Shown here piece by piece: positions 7,368 to 17,664 of a DNA stretch of 64,000 nt. Position numbers and translations under genes: made by a program. Source of the DNA: Fusicatenibacter saccharivorans (GTDB lineage Bacteria; Bacillota; Clostridia; Lachnospirales; Lachnospiraceae); assembly GCF_015557635.1 (NCBI RefSeq), contig NZ_JADNOP010000008.1, forward strand, positions 1-64,000, in the 5' to 3' direction. The notes under the pieces are model-generated. The model saw only the letters and a list, made by a program, of their open reading frames with translations. It made no database searches and was not told where the DNA came from. How positions within the stretch are numbered: position 1 is the stretch's first letter; the number at the start of each line of letters is the position of its first letter.

Positions 7368-10300
7368 GTGGAAGAAGAGAAACTGGAAAGAAGCATCAGA
7401 AAATCAGAGATTCCCGGACTTACGAGGGAAGAGGAGGAAGCACAGCTTGCGAAGGTGATCGGGATTGCCGAGCAGAATCTTGAACAGGCGAAGGCGGATA
7501 TCCGGTCGGCGAATGAGGATCTGGCGGATCTGATGGAGACGTACGACGCAAAAGAGGCGGAAGGCCTGGCGCTCTGGAACAACGCGACGGCGAAGCTGAA
7601 TGCGTACCAGCACGGCATGGCGCGGCTGGAAAAAGCGAGAAAGAAGCCGTATTTCGGGCGGATTGATTTTCAGGATCCGCGGCTTTCGTTTTTAGAGTCC
7701 TATTACATCGGGCGCGTCGGCATTTCCGATGAGAAGGCGGAACCGGTTGTGCTGGACTGGCGGGCGCCGATTTCCTCCGTCTATTATGAGAACAGCACCG
7801 GGCCGTGCAGCTATACGGTGAGTTCAGAGGGTACTTTTTCGATTGATCTGAAAAGAAAGCGGACGTATGAGATTGAAAATGACCATCTGAAAGACTTTTT
7901 TGATTCCGATGTGGTAGCGAACGATGAGCTGCTGACAAAGTATCTGGCGAAGAACAAAAAAGCGGTGCTCGGTGAGATCATTGCGACGATCCAGCAGGAG
8001 CAGAACCTCATTATCCGCAGATCCCCGAAGACGAATCTGATCGTACAGGGCGTGGCTGGTTCCGGAAAGACGACGGTGGCGATGCACCGGATTTCGTACA
8101 TCCTCTATAATTACGAGGAGGACTTCCGGCCGGAGGAGTTCTATATCATTGGAAGCAACCGCATTCTGCTGAACTACATTACCAGCGTTCTGCCGGAACT
8201 CGATGTGTACGGCATCCGTCAGATGACGATGGAGCAGCTTTTTATCCGGCTTCTGTACGAGGACTGGGACGAAGAAAAGTACACGGTACACACCATCGAC
8301 CGCGCGGATGAGAAAAACAGCATAAAGGGCGGAAGCGGCTGGTTTTTCGATCTGGAAAATTTCTGCCGCACGTACGAGGCAGAGCAGATTCCGCGGGAGC
8401 CGGTGCGGCTGGAAAAAACGGGAACATTGCTTCTGGACGCCGAGTATATTGATAACTATTGCAGGGAGCAGTCCACATCTTCCATGGAAGGAAAGATGTG
8501 CATGCTGAACGAGATCCTGCTGGCAAAATTTGAGAACGAGGTTTCGGGAAAAGAAGTGACGTTTCCGGCGCGCGAAAAAAAGGCGCTGAAGCGGAAATAC
8601 GAGAAATATTTTGGAGATGGAAAATGGCGGGGATCCATTTTTGATCTCTATTTACAGTTTCTGGAGCAGCAGGCGGAGAAAGGAAAAGCGGTGGAAGTGC
8701 CGGAAAACTCCTTTGATGTCTATGATCTGGCGGCGCTGGCATACCTCTATAAGCGGATCAAGGAAAACGATCCCGTGCGCGAGGCGAGCCATGTGGTCAT
8801 CGACGAGGCGCAGGATTTCGGGATGATGGCGTACCAGGTGCTTCATTACTGTCTGCGTGACTGTACGTATACCATTATGGGAGATACGTCGCAGAATATC
8901 CATTTTTCCTACGGCCTGAACGACTGGGAGGAGCTGAAAAAGCTGATTCTGACCGGCACGTACGATGCGTTCGGCGTTCTGCGGAAGAGTTACCGGAATA
9001 CGGTGGAGATCTCCGATTTTGCAAACGAGATTCTGCGGCATGGGGACTTTGCGATCTATCCGGTGGAGCCGGTGCTGCGGCACGGAACGGCGGTGCGGAA
9101 AGAAGCATTTGACGATGAAGCGGCGCTGCTCGCCACGGGTGTTCAGACAATCAAAGCATGGCAGGCGCAGGGATATGAGACGATTGCCGTTGTATGCCGG
9201 GATGAGGCAGAAGCGGCGGATACGGCGCGGAAGCTGAAACAATACGTGCCGGTTGTGGAGGAGGATCTCGAGACGGCAGAGTTCGGCGAGGGCGTGATGG
9301 TGCTCCCGGTGGCATATACGAAAGGTCTTGAGTTCGATGCGGTGCTGCTTCTTGATCCGACGGAAGAAAAATATCCTGAAAATGACGGGCAGGTGAAGCT
9401 GCTTTACGTGGCGGCGACGCGGGCACTGCATGAGCTGGCGGTGCTGTATACAGGAGAACTGACGGGAATCCTTGCCAAAGAAGCGCCGAAGGGCCGTCAC
9501 AATCAGGAATTTGCCATGGAGACGCTGACGAAGGCGAAAGAGTATGAGAAGGTTTCGCTGACGCAGAAGGAGGCGCGTGAGGAGAACCGCGCGATCGGCA
9601 TTCAGGAGATGGACGAGCGGAACAGCCATGGACCGAAACGGATTGTGATCAAGCCGGAGCAGAGGCCGGGAATGGCGCTTGGAAATACAAGCACGACCGG
9701 AACAGCGGTGATGGCAAAAGGCAGTACGGCAACGCGGAGGGCTGCGGCAGAAACGGGAGAAGAAATTGCCGCAAAGACAATGCAGCAGCGTGCACCGGAA
9801 GGGGTGTCATCTATTTTTGCTGGTGCGGCTTATCATGGAAAGGCAGGCGGCAAAGCGCCGGGAAGCAGACGGAGTGCAGGAACACAGGCAGGAATGCAAT
9901 ATGGAACGGGCACGGCCGGAGTGCAGAGTGCAAAAAGACCGGGCGGAGCAGGTATGGTACCAGGAGAAGCCGAGAAGACGGAGCGCCTGAATACCTCATC
10001 TTACGCTTTCGGTGCAATCCCGGAAAACGAGCTGCTGCGCATCAAGGGCCATTCGAAGATCAAGTGTGCGGTGAAATGGGCAAAGAAAGGAAAATCGGCG
10101 GTTGAGATTGCCAGCATGTACGGCATCTTACGCATCACCCCGATCACGCCGGAGGTGATCCGCATCAGTTTTGTAAAGGGTGTGACCGCAAAAGTGCAGG
10201 ATACGTACTGGAAGCCGAAGGCAGATACCGCGTTTCCGTGGAGTGCGAAAGAATCGAAGACAGCGGTTCTGGTGGAGACGGAAAAGCTGCGCGTCATGGT

Positions 10301-10703
10301 AGAAAAAAAGGACGGCGCGGTGCAGTTCCTGACGCCGGACAACAAACCAATCCTTTCCGAGAAGCGTGACGAGCCGCGCATGATTGACGGCGGCATGACA
10401 TGGACGTTCTTCGACTGGAGCGGTTCCGAAAAGCTGAAAGCAAAAGGCATTCTTTCGACCGAGTGGCTGGATCTGACCGCGAAGGCGCGCTACGTCTCTT
10501 TTGGCGGAAAGCAGGCGCGGATGCCGCTGCTTGTTTCGAACCGCGGCTACGGCATTGCGGCCGCCGCGTCCCGGACGGCACTGCTGTGCAATGTACGGAC
10601 GTTTGGAACGTATCTTCACACCGCAGGGGACGGACAGATTGATTATTACTTCATTCTCGGAAAAGACCGGGAGGAAATTGTAAAACAGTATAAAGAGCTA
10701 TAA
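7368..10703 (+). CDS. HelD/UvrD-like helicase fused to a GH31 N-terminal-type domain
   Basis: A 1111-residue protein in one open frame. Residues 1 to about 750 are a HelD-type superfamily 1 motor: an N-terminal coiled coil, Walker A G228-VAGSGKTT, Walker B VVID479EAQ, and late motifs (SYRNT, YVAATRALHEL). HelD binds RNA polymerase and recycles stalled complexes. Residues about 770-890 are a low-complexity linker rich in Ala, Gly and Thr. Residues about 905-1111 (YGILRITPITPEVIRISF to the end, with MPLLVSNRGYGI and IDYYFILGKDREEI) match the mutarotase-like N-terminal beta domain of GH31 glucosidases, but the catalytic barrel is absent and the protein stops where it would begin. The start is GTG at 7368 after AAGGAGG. 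topB follows 16 bases downstream. The helicase call is firm; the fusion partner is read by motif pattern. Confidence 0.85.
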   Translation: MEEEKLERSIRKSEIPGLTREEEEAQLAKVIGIAEQNLEQAKADIRSANEDLADLMETYDAKEAEGLALWNNATAKLNAYQHGMARLEKARKKPYFGRIDFQDPRLSFLESYYIGRVGISDEKAEPVVLDWRAPISSVYYENSTGPCSYTVSSEGTFSIDLKRKRTYEIENDHLKDFFDSDVVANDELLTKYLAKNKKAVLGEIIATIQQEQNLIIRRSPKTNLIVQGVAGSGKTTVAMHRISYILYNYEEDFRPEEFYIIGSNRILLNYITSVLPELDVYGIRQMTMEQLFIRLLYEDWDEEKYTVHTIDRADEKNSIKGGSGWFFDLENFCRTYEAEQIPREPVRLEKTGTLLLDAEYIDNYCREQSTSSMEGKMCMLNEILLAKFENEVSGKEVTFPAREKKALKRKYEKYFGDGKWRGSIFDLYLQFLEQQAEKGKAVEVPENSFDVYDLAALAYLYKRIKENDPVREASHVVIDEAQDFGMMAYQVLHYCLRDCTYTIMGDTSQNIHFSYGLNDWEELKKLILTGTYDAFGVLRKSYRNTVEISDFANEILRHGDFAIYPVEPVLRHGTAVRKEAFDDEAALLATGVQTIKAWQAQGYETIAVVCRDEAEAADTARKLKQYVPVVEEDLETAEFGEGVMVLPVAYTKGLEFDAVLLLDPTEEKYPENDGQVKLLYVAATRALHELAVLYTGELTGILAKEAPKGRHNQEFAMETLTKAKEYEKVSLTQKEAREENRAIGIQEMDERNSHGPKRIVIKPEQRPGMALGNTSTTGTAVMAKGSTATRRAAAETGEEIAAKTMQQRAPEGVSSIFAGAAYHGKAGGKAPGSRRSAGTQAGMQYGTGTAGVQSAKRPGGAGMVPGEAEKTERLNTSSYAFGAIPENELLRIKGHSKIKCAVKWAKKGKSAVEIASMYGILRITPITPEVIRISFVKGVTAKVQDTYWKPKADTAFPWSAKESKTAVLVETEKLRVMVEKKDGAVQFLTPDNKPILSEKRDEPRMIDGGMTWTFFDWSGSEKLKAKGILSTEWLDLTAKARYVSFGGKQARMPLLVSNRGYGIAAAASRTALLCNVRTFGTYLHTAGDGQIDYYFILGKDREEIVKQYKEL

Positions 10704-10719
10704 AAGGAGCAGACATTTT

Positions 10720-12909
10720 ATGAAAACTCTGGTAATTGCAGAAAAACCATCCGTGGCACGCGACATTGCGCGCGTACTGGGGTGCAGCAAAAAAGAAAAC
10801 GGAGCGCTGGAGGGAAACAAGTATATCGTTACCTGGGCGCTCGGCCATCTGGTGACGTTAAAAGATCCGGAAGACTATGACAAAAAATATAAGGAATGGA
10901 ATATGGCAGTTCTGCCGATGATGCCGGAAAAACTGCAGATCAAGGTCATTCCGCAGACGGGAAAACAGTACCATGCGGTGACGACACAGCTTGCGCGGAA
11001 GGACGTGAATGAGATTGTCATTGCAACCGATGCCGGACGCGAGGGTGAGCTGGTGGCGCGGTGGATTCTCGACAAAGCACATAACCAGAAGCCGTGTAAG
11101 CGTCTCTGGATTTCCTCTGTGACGGACAAGGCGATCCGTGAGGGTTTTGACAATCTGAAGGATGCGAAAGAGTACGACAATCTCTACCGCGCTGCCGTTT
11201 CCCGTGCCGAGGCGGACTGGCTCGTCGGCATCAATGCGACGCGGGCGCTGACCTGTAAATACAATGCACAGCTTTCCTGCGGCCGTGTGCAGACGCCGAC
11301 ACTTGCCATGATCGCACAGCGCGAGCAGGAAATCCGTGAATTTGTCCCGAAACCGTATTACACGGTGACGGCCGCGGCGGGCGGTGTGGTCTACACCTGG
11401 AAAGATGAAAAATCGGGCGGCACAAGAATCTCCGATCCGGAAAAGGCAAAGCAGATCGCAGAGAAGGCAAAACGGTATCCGCTTGTCTTACAGAACGTAG
11501 AAAAGAAGAAAAAGCAGAAAGAAGCGCCATTGCTCTACGATCTGACGGAGCTGCAGCGCGATGCGAGCGCACGGTTCGGCTATTCGGCAAAACAGACGCT
11601 GAATCTGATGCAGAGCCTCTATGAGACCCATAAAGTCCTTACGTATCCGCGGACAGATTCACGGTATCTGACGAAAGATATTGTGCCGACGTTAAAAGAG
11701 CGGCTGGATGCGGTCAGCATCGGCCCGTACAAAGCACTGGCCCAGCAGGCGAAGCGCAGTCCGCTGAACGGAAAGCTCTCCTTTGTCAATGATGCGAAGG
11801 TTTCCGATCACCATGCCATTATCCCGACGGAGCAGTACGTGCAGTTATCCGCACTCTCGAACGAGGAGCGCCGCATTTATGATCTTGTTGTGCGCCGTTT
11901 TCTTGCGGTACTGCTGCCGCCGTGTGTATATGAAGAGACGGTGATCCGGGCTTCCATCGAAAAGGAATGCTTTACTGCGCGCGGAAAGCGCATGGTCGAG
12001 AAAGGCTGGCAGGAGGCGTACGAGGATAACCGGTACGGCGAAGAGGATGAGGCGAAAGAAGAGGTGCGGGAGCAGAATCTGCCGCTTCTGGAGGCAGGCA
12101 TGAAGATCGGGCAGCCGAAGATCAGTCTCCGCGAAGGAAAGACAAAACCTCCGGCACGCTTCACGGAAGGCACGCTGCTCTCCGCGATGGAAAATCCGGT
12201 CCGCTACATGGAAAACCGCGACAGCAGCCTGGTAAAAACGATCGGTGAGGCGGGCGGCCTTGGAACGGTTGCGACCCGTGCGGATATCATCGAGAAGCTG
12301 TTCCGCAGCTTTCTGCTGGAGAAAAAAGGCAATGAGATCTATCTGACCTCGAAAGCACGCCAGCTTCTGAAGCTGGTTCCGGCGGATTTGAAAAAGCCGG
12401 AGCTGACGGCAAGCTGGGAGATGCAGTTAAACGACATTGCAAAGGGAAAGAAGCGGCGCGATGTGTTTATGGAGGAGATCCGCAGCTACACGGTGGAACT
12501 GATCGATGAGATCAAGACGGAAGAGGGAACGTTCCGCCACGACAACCTGACGAACAAGAAGTGCCCAAACTGCGGAAAACGGCTGCTTGCGGTGAATGGA
12601 AAGAACGCAAAACTGCTCGTCTGCCAGGACAGAGAGTGCGGCTACCGCGAGACGGTTTCCCGCACGACGAATGCGAGATGCCCGGTCTGCCATAAGCGCA
12701 TGGAGATGATCGGAAAGGGCGAGGATGCGACGTTTGTCTGCGCCTGCGGCCACAAAGAGCGCATGACAAAATTCCAAGAGCGCCGCAAAAAAGAGGGCGG
12801 CGGTGTGACGAAGCGCGATGTGGCAGCTTATATGAAGAAACAGAAAAAAGAGGCCGAAGAGCCGGTGAACAATGCGTTTGCCGCGGCATTAAAAGGAATT
12901 AAATTATAA
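10720..12909 (+). CDS. topB: DNA topoisomerase III
   Basis: A 729-residue type IA topoisomerase that relaxes and decatenates DNA through a 5'-phosphotyrosine. The toprim domain starts at residue 3 (VIAEKPSVARDIA) and contains ATDAGREGEL. The catalytic tyrosine is Y309 in LTYPRTDSRYL. Two C-terminal zinc ribbons (CPNCGKRL...CQDRECG and CPVCHKRM...CACG) end the protein. It starts 16 bases after the helicase stop with its own AAAGGAG, so the two are probably co-transcribed. Family length and motifs are complete. Confidence 0.96.
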   Translation: MKTLVIAEKPSVARDIARVLGCSKKENGALEGNKYIVTWALGHLVTLKDPEDYDKKYKEWNMAVLPMMPEKLQIKVIPQTGKQYHAVTTQLARKDVNEIVIATDAGREGELVARWILDKAHNQKPCKRLWISSVTDKAIREGFDNLKDAKEYDNLYRAAVSRAEADWLVGINATRALTCKYNAQLSCGRVQTPTLAMIAQREQEIREFVPKPYYTVTAAAGGVVYTWKDEKSGGTRISDPEKAKQIAEKAKRYPLVLQNVEKKKKQKEAPLLYDLTELQRDASARFGYSAKQTLNLMQSLYETHKVLTYPRTDSRYLTKDIVPTLKERLDAVSIGPYKALAQQAKRSPLNGKLSFVNDAKVSDHHAIIPTEQYVQLSALSNEERRIYDLVVRRFLAVLLPPCVYEETVIRASIEKECFTARGKRMVEKGWQEAYEDNRYGEEDEAKEEVREQNLPLLEAGMKIGQPKISLREGKTKPPARFTEGTLLSAMENPVRYMENRDSSLVKTIGEAGGLGTVATRADIIEKLFRSFLLEKKGNEIYLTSKARQLLKLVPADLKKPELTASWEMQLNDIAKGKKRRDVFMEEIRSYTVELIDEIKTEEGTFRHDNLTNKKCPNCGKRLLAVNGKNAKLLVCQDRECGYRETVSRTTNARCPVCHKRMEMIGKGEDATFVCACGHKERMTKFQERRKKEGGGVTKRDVAAYMKKQKKEAEEPVNNAFAAALKGIKL

Positions 12910-12915
12910 AAAAGG

Positions 12916-12965
12916 GAGCGAGTTCTGCCGAAAATCAAAAAATGGCGGAACCCGCTTCTTTTGTT
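12916..12965 (+). terminator. Terminator after topB
   Basis: AGCG-A-GTTCTGCC (12917-12929) pairs with GGCGGAAC-C-CGCT (12944-12956), followed by TCTTTTGTT. Confidence 0.8.
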
Positions 12966-12997
12966 AAAATCGTTGAGGAAAAGGTCAAAAAAAGTGA

Positions 12998-13026
12998 TTG
13001 TTTTATGCAGAGTTATGCCGTAAAAT
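12998..13026 (+). promoter_or_regulatory. Candidate promoter of the GH3-GH3-GH2 run
   Basis: TTGTTT (12998-13003) and TAAAAT (13021-13026) are separated by 17 bases. The -35 match is weak. Confidence 0.45.
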
Positions 13027-13085
13027 AGAAACAAATGATATAAGAAACAGGAAAATTCTGAAAATAACAACAGGGAGGTTTTTCA

Positions 13086-15296
13086 ATGAAACAGACAGAT
13101 CTGGAAAAACTGCTGGCGGATATGTCGCTGAAAGAGAAAGTAGATCAGATGCTTCAGTTAAGCGGAGCATTTTACCTCGGGGATGAAAACAGCGTCCTGA
13201 CCGGCCCGGCAAATGACATGGGAATCGGAAAAGAAGACCTGGAGATGGCCGGTTCCATTCTCGGTGCAGCCGGTGCCGATACGATGAAAAAACTGCAGGA
13301 TGACTACATGGCAAAACAGCCGCATCACATCCCGATGCTGTTCATGATGGATGTCATTCACGGCATGAAGACCATTTTCCCGGCGCCGCTGGCGCAGGGA
13401 GCCACTTTTGATCCGGAGCTCTCCGGAGAGTGCGCGTCTGCAGCCGCAAAAGAAGCATCCGCGGCCGGACTTCACGTTACCTTTTCTCCGATGGTTGACC
13501 TTGTGCGCGATGCGAGATGGGGCCGCGTTGTGGAATCCACAGGCGAAGATCCGTACCTGAACAGCCGCTTTTCCGAGGCGATCGTAAAAGGCTTCCAGGG
13601 CGATGATTTAAAAACACCGGGAAAAGTTGCCTCCTGCATCAAACACTTTGCAGGCTACGGCGGAGCAGTCGCAGGAAGAGATTACAACACCGTAGAGCTC
13701 TCAGAGCATACCTTCCGTGAATTCTATCTTCCGGCATACAAAGCAGGCATCGATGCGGGCGCAGCGATGGTGATGACATCATTCAACACGATCAACGGCG
13801 TTCCGGCGAGCACCAACAAATGGCTGATGCGCGATATCCTGCGCGGCGAGATGGGATTTGACGGCGTGCTGATTTCTGACTTTGCAGCCATTCTGGAAAC
13901 CGTTGCCCACAGAAGCTCGAAAGATGCCGCCGATGCAGCGAAAAAAGCACTGGAGGCAGGCGTGGATATTGATATGATGACATCCGTTTACGCCGCAAAC
14001 CTCTGCCGTCTCGTAGAAGAAGGTGAAGTGGACGAGCATCTGATTGACGAGTGCTGCCTGCGGATTCTGGAGCTGAAAAACAAACTGGGACTGTTTGAAA
14101 ATCCATATAAAGATGCGGATGCCGAGAAAGAGAAAGCATACAACCTCTGCCCGGAGCACCGTGCACTGGCGAAAAAAGCAGCGGAGGAATCCTTCGTCCT
14201 GCTGAAAAACGACGGCGTACTGCCGCTCGACACTTCGAAAAAGATCGCATTTGTCGGCCCGTATACCAACAATCATGAAATCAAGAGCAGCTGGTCCTTC
14301 ACCGGCGACAGCAAGGACTGCGTGACGATTCAGGAAGCAGCCGAGAAAGTCTTCGACGCATCACGCACCACGTATGCAGAAGGATGCCCGGTTATCGGAA
14401 ACGATGTGGAGCTGATCGGATTTACCGAGACGACACCGAAAAAATACAGTGAGGAAGAGCTTGCTGCCATGGAGCAGAGCGCACTACAGGCAGCAAAAGA
14501 GGCCGATCTCGTGGTAATGCCGATGGGTGAGCATTATCTGCAGAGCGGCGAGGCGACCAGCCGTGCCATGATCGATGTGCCGGAAATCCAGATGGAGCTG
14601 TTCCGCAAAGTGCTGGCCGTCAACCCGAATGTGGTTGTCGTTCTGTTCAACGGCCGCCCGCTGGATCTGCGGGAAATCAGCGCTAAAGCAAAAGCCATTC
14701 TCGAGGTATGGTTCCCGGGAACCGAGGGCGGAAGCGCTGTTGTGGATGTCCTGACCGGAAAGAAAAATCCGTCCGGCAAGCTGCCGATGAGCTTCCCGTA
14801 CTGCGTGGGCCAGGCACCGGTCAGCTACAACGAGTATTCCACCGGAAGACCGAATCTGCCGGGCATGAAAGAGCGGTTCCGCTCCAAATATCTTGACATT
14901 CCGAATGCACCGCTGTATCCGTTCGGCTATGGTCTTTCCTACACGACATTTGCCGTTTCGGATGTCGTGCTTGACCAGAACGAGATGGATAAGAATGGCA
15001 GAATTGCAGCAAAAGTAACCGTGAAGAATACCGGTGATGCTGCAGGCTGCGAGGTTGTTCAGATGTACATCCGCGATGATTATTCCGATGTGGTTCGTCC
15101 GGTGAAAGAGCTGAAAGGTTTCCGGAAAGTAGAGCTTGCCCCGGGTGAGGAGCAGGAGGTTACGTTCTATATTACCGAAGAGGATCTGCGCTACTACCGG
15201 CTCGACGGAACCTTCGGCAGCGAGCCGGGTACCTTTACGGTGATGATCGGCAACAGCAGCACGACGGAAAACAGTGCGGTATTTACATTAAAATAA
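13086..15296 (+). CDS. Beta-glucosidase, GH3 (BglX-like)
   Basis: A 736-residue GH3 enzyme. The TIM-barrel domain (about 1-330) has the substrate motif KHFAGYGG and the nucleophile D265 in VLISDFA. An alpha/beta sandwich (about 360-590) and a C-terminal fibronectin-III-like domain (about 645-735) follow the BglX order. It should release terminal beta-linked glucose or xylose from oligosaccharides. No signal peptide is visible, so it is likely cytoplasmic. GGGAGG is 7-8 bases before the ATG. The next GH3 gene starts 24 bases after the stop, so the two form an operon. Confidence 0.93.
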   Translation: MKQTDLEKLLADMSLKEKVDQMLQLSGAFYLGDENSVLTGPANDMGIGKEDLEMAGSILGAAGADTMKKLQDDYMAKQPHHIPMLFMMDVIHGMKTIFPAPLAQGATFDPELSGECASAAAKEASAAGLHVTFSPMVDLVRDARWGRVVESTGEDPYLNSRFSEAIVKGFQGDDLKTPGKVASCIKHFAGYGGAVAGRDYNTVELSEHTFREFYLPAYKAGIDAGAAMVMTSFNTINGVPASTNKWLMRDILRGEMGFDGVLISDFAAILETVAHRSSKDAADAAKKALEAGVDIDMMTSVYAANLCRLVEEGEVDEHLIDECCLRILELKNKLGLFENPYKDADAEKEKAYNLCPEHRALAKKAAEESFVLLKNDGVLPLDTSKKIAFVGPYTNNHEIKSSWSFTGDSKDCVTIQEAAEKVFDASRTTYAEGCPVIGNDVELIGFTETTPKKYSEEELAAMEQSALQAAKEADLVVMPMGEHYLQSGEATSRAMIDVPEIQMELFRKVLAVNPNVVVVLFNGRPLDLREISAKAKAILEVWFPGTEGGSAVVDVLTGKKNPSGKLPMSFPYCVGQAPVSYNEYSTGRPNLPGMKERFRSKYLDIPNAPLYPFGYGLSYTTFAVSDVVLDQNEMDKNGRIAAKVTVKNTGDAAGCEVVQMYIRDDYSDVVRPVKELKGFRKVELAPGEEQEVTFYITEEDLRYYRLDGTFGSEPGTFTVMIGNSSTTENSAVFTLK

Positions 15297-15320
15297 ATTG
15301 GGAAAAGAAGGGTGAAACTT

Positions 15321-17570
15321 ATGGAGAAAACAACGAAAAACGGAATCCACCGGATCCGCCAGGAGGGCGGAAAAACGATCGCCTGGGCAGAAGAGTCCGG
15401 CGTAAAAGTATTGGAAAAAGATGGATATTACTTTAAAGACCTGGCAAAAACCGGCGAACTGCTGCCGTACGAGGACTGGCGCCTCTCCGATGAGGAGAGA
15501 GCCGCAGACCTTGCGGGCCGTCTTTCCATCGAGGAGATCGCTGGCCTTATGCTGTACTCACCGCACCAGGCCGTACCGCCGATGCCGGGCGGTCCGTTCC
15601 AGGGAACGTTTGACGGAAAAACGTATCTGGAATCCGGCAAAGAACCGTATGCGATTTCTGATCAGCAGAAAGAATTTCTGGAGGACGAGCATATCCGCCA
15701 TATCCTGCTGACGAACGTGGAAAGCCCGGAGATTTCCGCAAAATGGAGCAATGAGCTGCAGAAACGGGCGGAGACACTGCCGTATGGTATTCCGATCAAC
15801 CTCTCCTCTGATCCGCGGAACGGAGCAAAGGATTCCGGCGCAGAGTTCAAGAGCGGCGGAAGCGAGATCAGCAAATGGCCGGAGGGTGTCGGCTTTGCAG
15901 CATGCTTTGACCCGGAAGTAGCCGGACAGTTTGCAAAGGATGCCTCCCGTGAATACCGGGCACTCGGCATCACAACGGCACTCGGACCGCAGATCGACCT
16001 CTGCACCGAGCCGAGATGGATGCGCTTTGTCGATACGTTAGGCGAAGAAGTGGAGATGTCCAAAAAGCTTACCAAAGCGTACTGTGACGGTATGCAGACA
16101 ACGGAAGGGGAAGCAGACGGCTGGGGAAAAGACAGCGTCAACACGATGGTCAAACACTGGCCGGGCGGCGGCACCGGAGAGGCCGGACGCGATGCACACT
16201 ATGCATTCGGACAGTTTGCCGTTTATCCGACCGGAAATTTTGAGGAGCATTTAAAACCGTTTACCGAGGCAGCCTTTCACCTGGACGGACCGACCGACTG
16301 CGCATCCGCGGTTATGCCGTACTACACCGTATCCTACGGCGTGGACAAGAAAAACGACAAGAACGTCGGAAACTCCTACAGCGAGTACCTGATCAAGGAT
16401 CTGCTGCGCGGAAAATATGAATTCAAAGGCATTGTCTGCACCGACTGGGGCATCACCCAGGATCCGGAGAAGACGATTGAGGGATTTGGAAGCCGCTGCT
16501 ACGGCGTGCAGGATATGACCGAGGCAGAACGGTGTCTGCTGGCGATCACAAACGGCGTTGACCAGTTCGGCGGAAACAGCGAGTCCGGTCCGATTGTCGA
16601 GGCGTATAAGATCGGCTGTGAGAAATACGGCGAGAAAGCGATGCGTGAGCGCATGGAGCTGTCCGCCAAACGTCTTCTGATCAACATTTTCCACTGCGGC
16701 TTGTTTGAGGACCCGTATCTTGATCCGGAAGAATCCGCAAAGATTGTAGGATGCGAAGAGTTCTGCCGCCATGGCTATGAGGCACAGAAGAAATCCATCG
16801 TCCTGCTGAAAAACAGTGCGAAACGCGCACCGGAAGGACAGAAGGGTGTGCTGCCGCTGAAGAAAGGTTTGAAGGTTTATATTCCGGAGAGAAAGATCGG
16901 ACCGTCCAAAGCGTTCTTCCGCATCGATCTGCCGGCAAAAACCGAAGATCCGCTGCCGGATGGACTGCCGTCCAAGTACGGTACACGCGTGGCATCACCG
17001 GAGGAGGCCGATGTGGCGCTGGTATTTATCGAAAGCCCGGCATGCAACCCGTATTCCACCGAAGATCTTGCGAACGGCGGCAACGGCTATCTGCCGATTA
17101 CACTGCAGTACCGCCCGTATACGGCGAAAAAAGCGCGTGAGGTCAGCATTGCCGGCGGCGATTTCCGCGAGAATTTCACGAACCGCAGCTATCTTGGAAA
17201 GACAAACACTGCCTACAACGAGGCTGATCTCGACAATATTCTCGAATGCCGCCGCGCGATGGGCGACAAGCCGGTGATCGTCTGCGCAACCGTCAACAAC
17301 CCGATGGTGATGCATGAATTTGAAGCCGAAGCCGATGCGATCGTCGCAGAGTTCGGTGTTTCGAGAGCCGCTGTGCTTGACGTTGTCTTCGGCGATTACA
17401 ACCCGACCGGCCGTCTGCCGATCCAGATGCCGAAGGATATGGATGCGGTTGAGGAGCAGAGCGAGGACCGTGCGTTGGATATGGAAACCTATATTGACAG
17501 CGAAGGACATAACTATGACTACGGTTATGGCATGAATTACGAAGGCGTTCTTCCTGCATGGAAAAAGTAA
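15321..17570 (+). CDS. GH3 glycoside hydrolase, second type
   Basis: A 749-residue GH3 protein only distantly similar to its neighbour. The barrel nucleophile is D375 in IVCTDWGITQD, and the usual KHF motif is replaced by VKHWPGGG with GRDAHYAFG after it. The second domain shows SIVLLKN and the later ACNPYS and DYNPTGRLP stretches; the C-terminal fibronectin domain of the first enzyme is missing. It is probably a beta-glucosidase or beta-xylosidase with a different aglycone preference. The start is the ATG at 15321 after AAGGGTG; a GTG at 15312 overlaps that site. Co-transcribed with the upstream GH3. Confidence 0.88.
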   Translation: MEKTTKNGIHRIRQEGGKTIAWAEESGVKVLEKDGYYFKDLAKTGELLPYEDWRLSDEERAADLAGRLSIEEIAGLMLYSPHQAVPPMPGGPFQGTFDGKTYLESGKEPYAISDQQKEFLEDEHIRHILLTNVESPEISAKWSNELQKRAETLPYGIPINLSSDPRNGAKDSGAEFKSGGSEISKWPEGVGFAACFDPEVAGQFAKDASREYRALGITTALGPQIDLCTEPRWMRFVDTLGEEVEMSKKLTKAYCDGMQTTEGEADGWGKDSVNTMVKHWPGGGTGEAGRDAHYAFGQFAVYPTGNFEEHLKPFTEAAFHLDGPTDCASAVMPYYTVSYGVDKKNDKNVGNSYSEYLIKDLLRGKYEFKGIVCTDWGITQDPEKTIEGFGSRCYGVQDMTEAERCLLAITNGVDQFGGNSESGPIVEAYKIGCEKYGEKAMRERMELSAKRLLINIFHCGLFEDPYLDPEESAKIVGCEEFCRHGYEAQKKSIVLLKNSAKRAPEGQKGVLPLKKGLKVYIPERKIGPSKAFFRIDLPAKTEDPLPDGLPSKYGTRVASPEEADVALVFIESPACNPYSTEDLANGGNGYLPITLQYRPYTAKKAREVSIAGGDFRENFTNRSYLGKTNTAYNEADLDNILECRRAMGDKPVIVCATVNNPMVMHEFEAEADAIVAEFGVSRAAVLDVVFGDYNPTGRLPIQMPKDMDAVEEQSEDRALDMETYIDSEGHNYDYGYGMNYEGVLPAWKK

Positions 17571-17589
17571 AAGAATAACAGAAAACCTG

Positions 17590-17624
17590 ATCGGCACCGG
17601 GACCGCGTGTGTTTCGGTGCCGAT
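17590..17624 (+). other. Intercistronic hairpin in the glycosidase operon
   Basis: ATCGGCACCG (17590-17599) pairs with CGGTGCCGAT (17615-17624). There is no T run after it, so it is more likely an mRNA-stability or processing hairpin between GH3 and lacZ than a full terminator. Confidence 0.6.
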
Positions 17625-17664
17625 ATTGGAAACAAAAGACAGAATAAGGAGGACTTAAAAAGAG

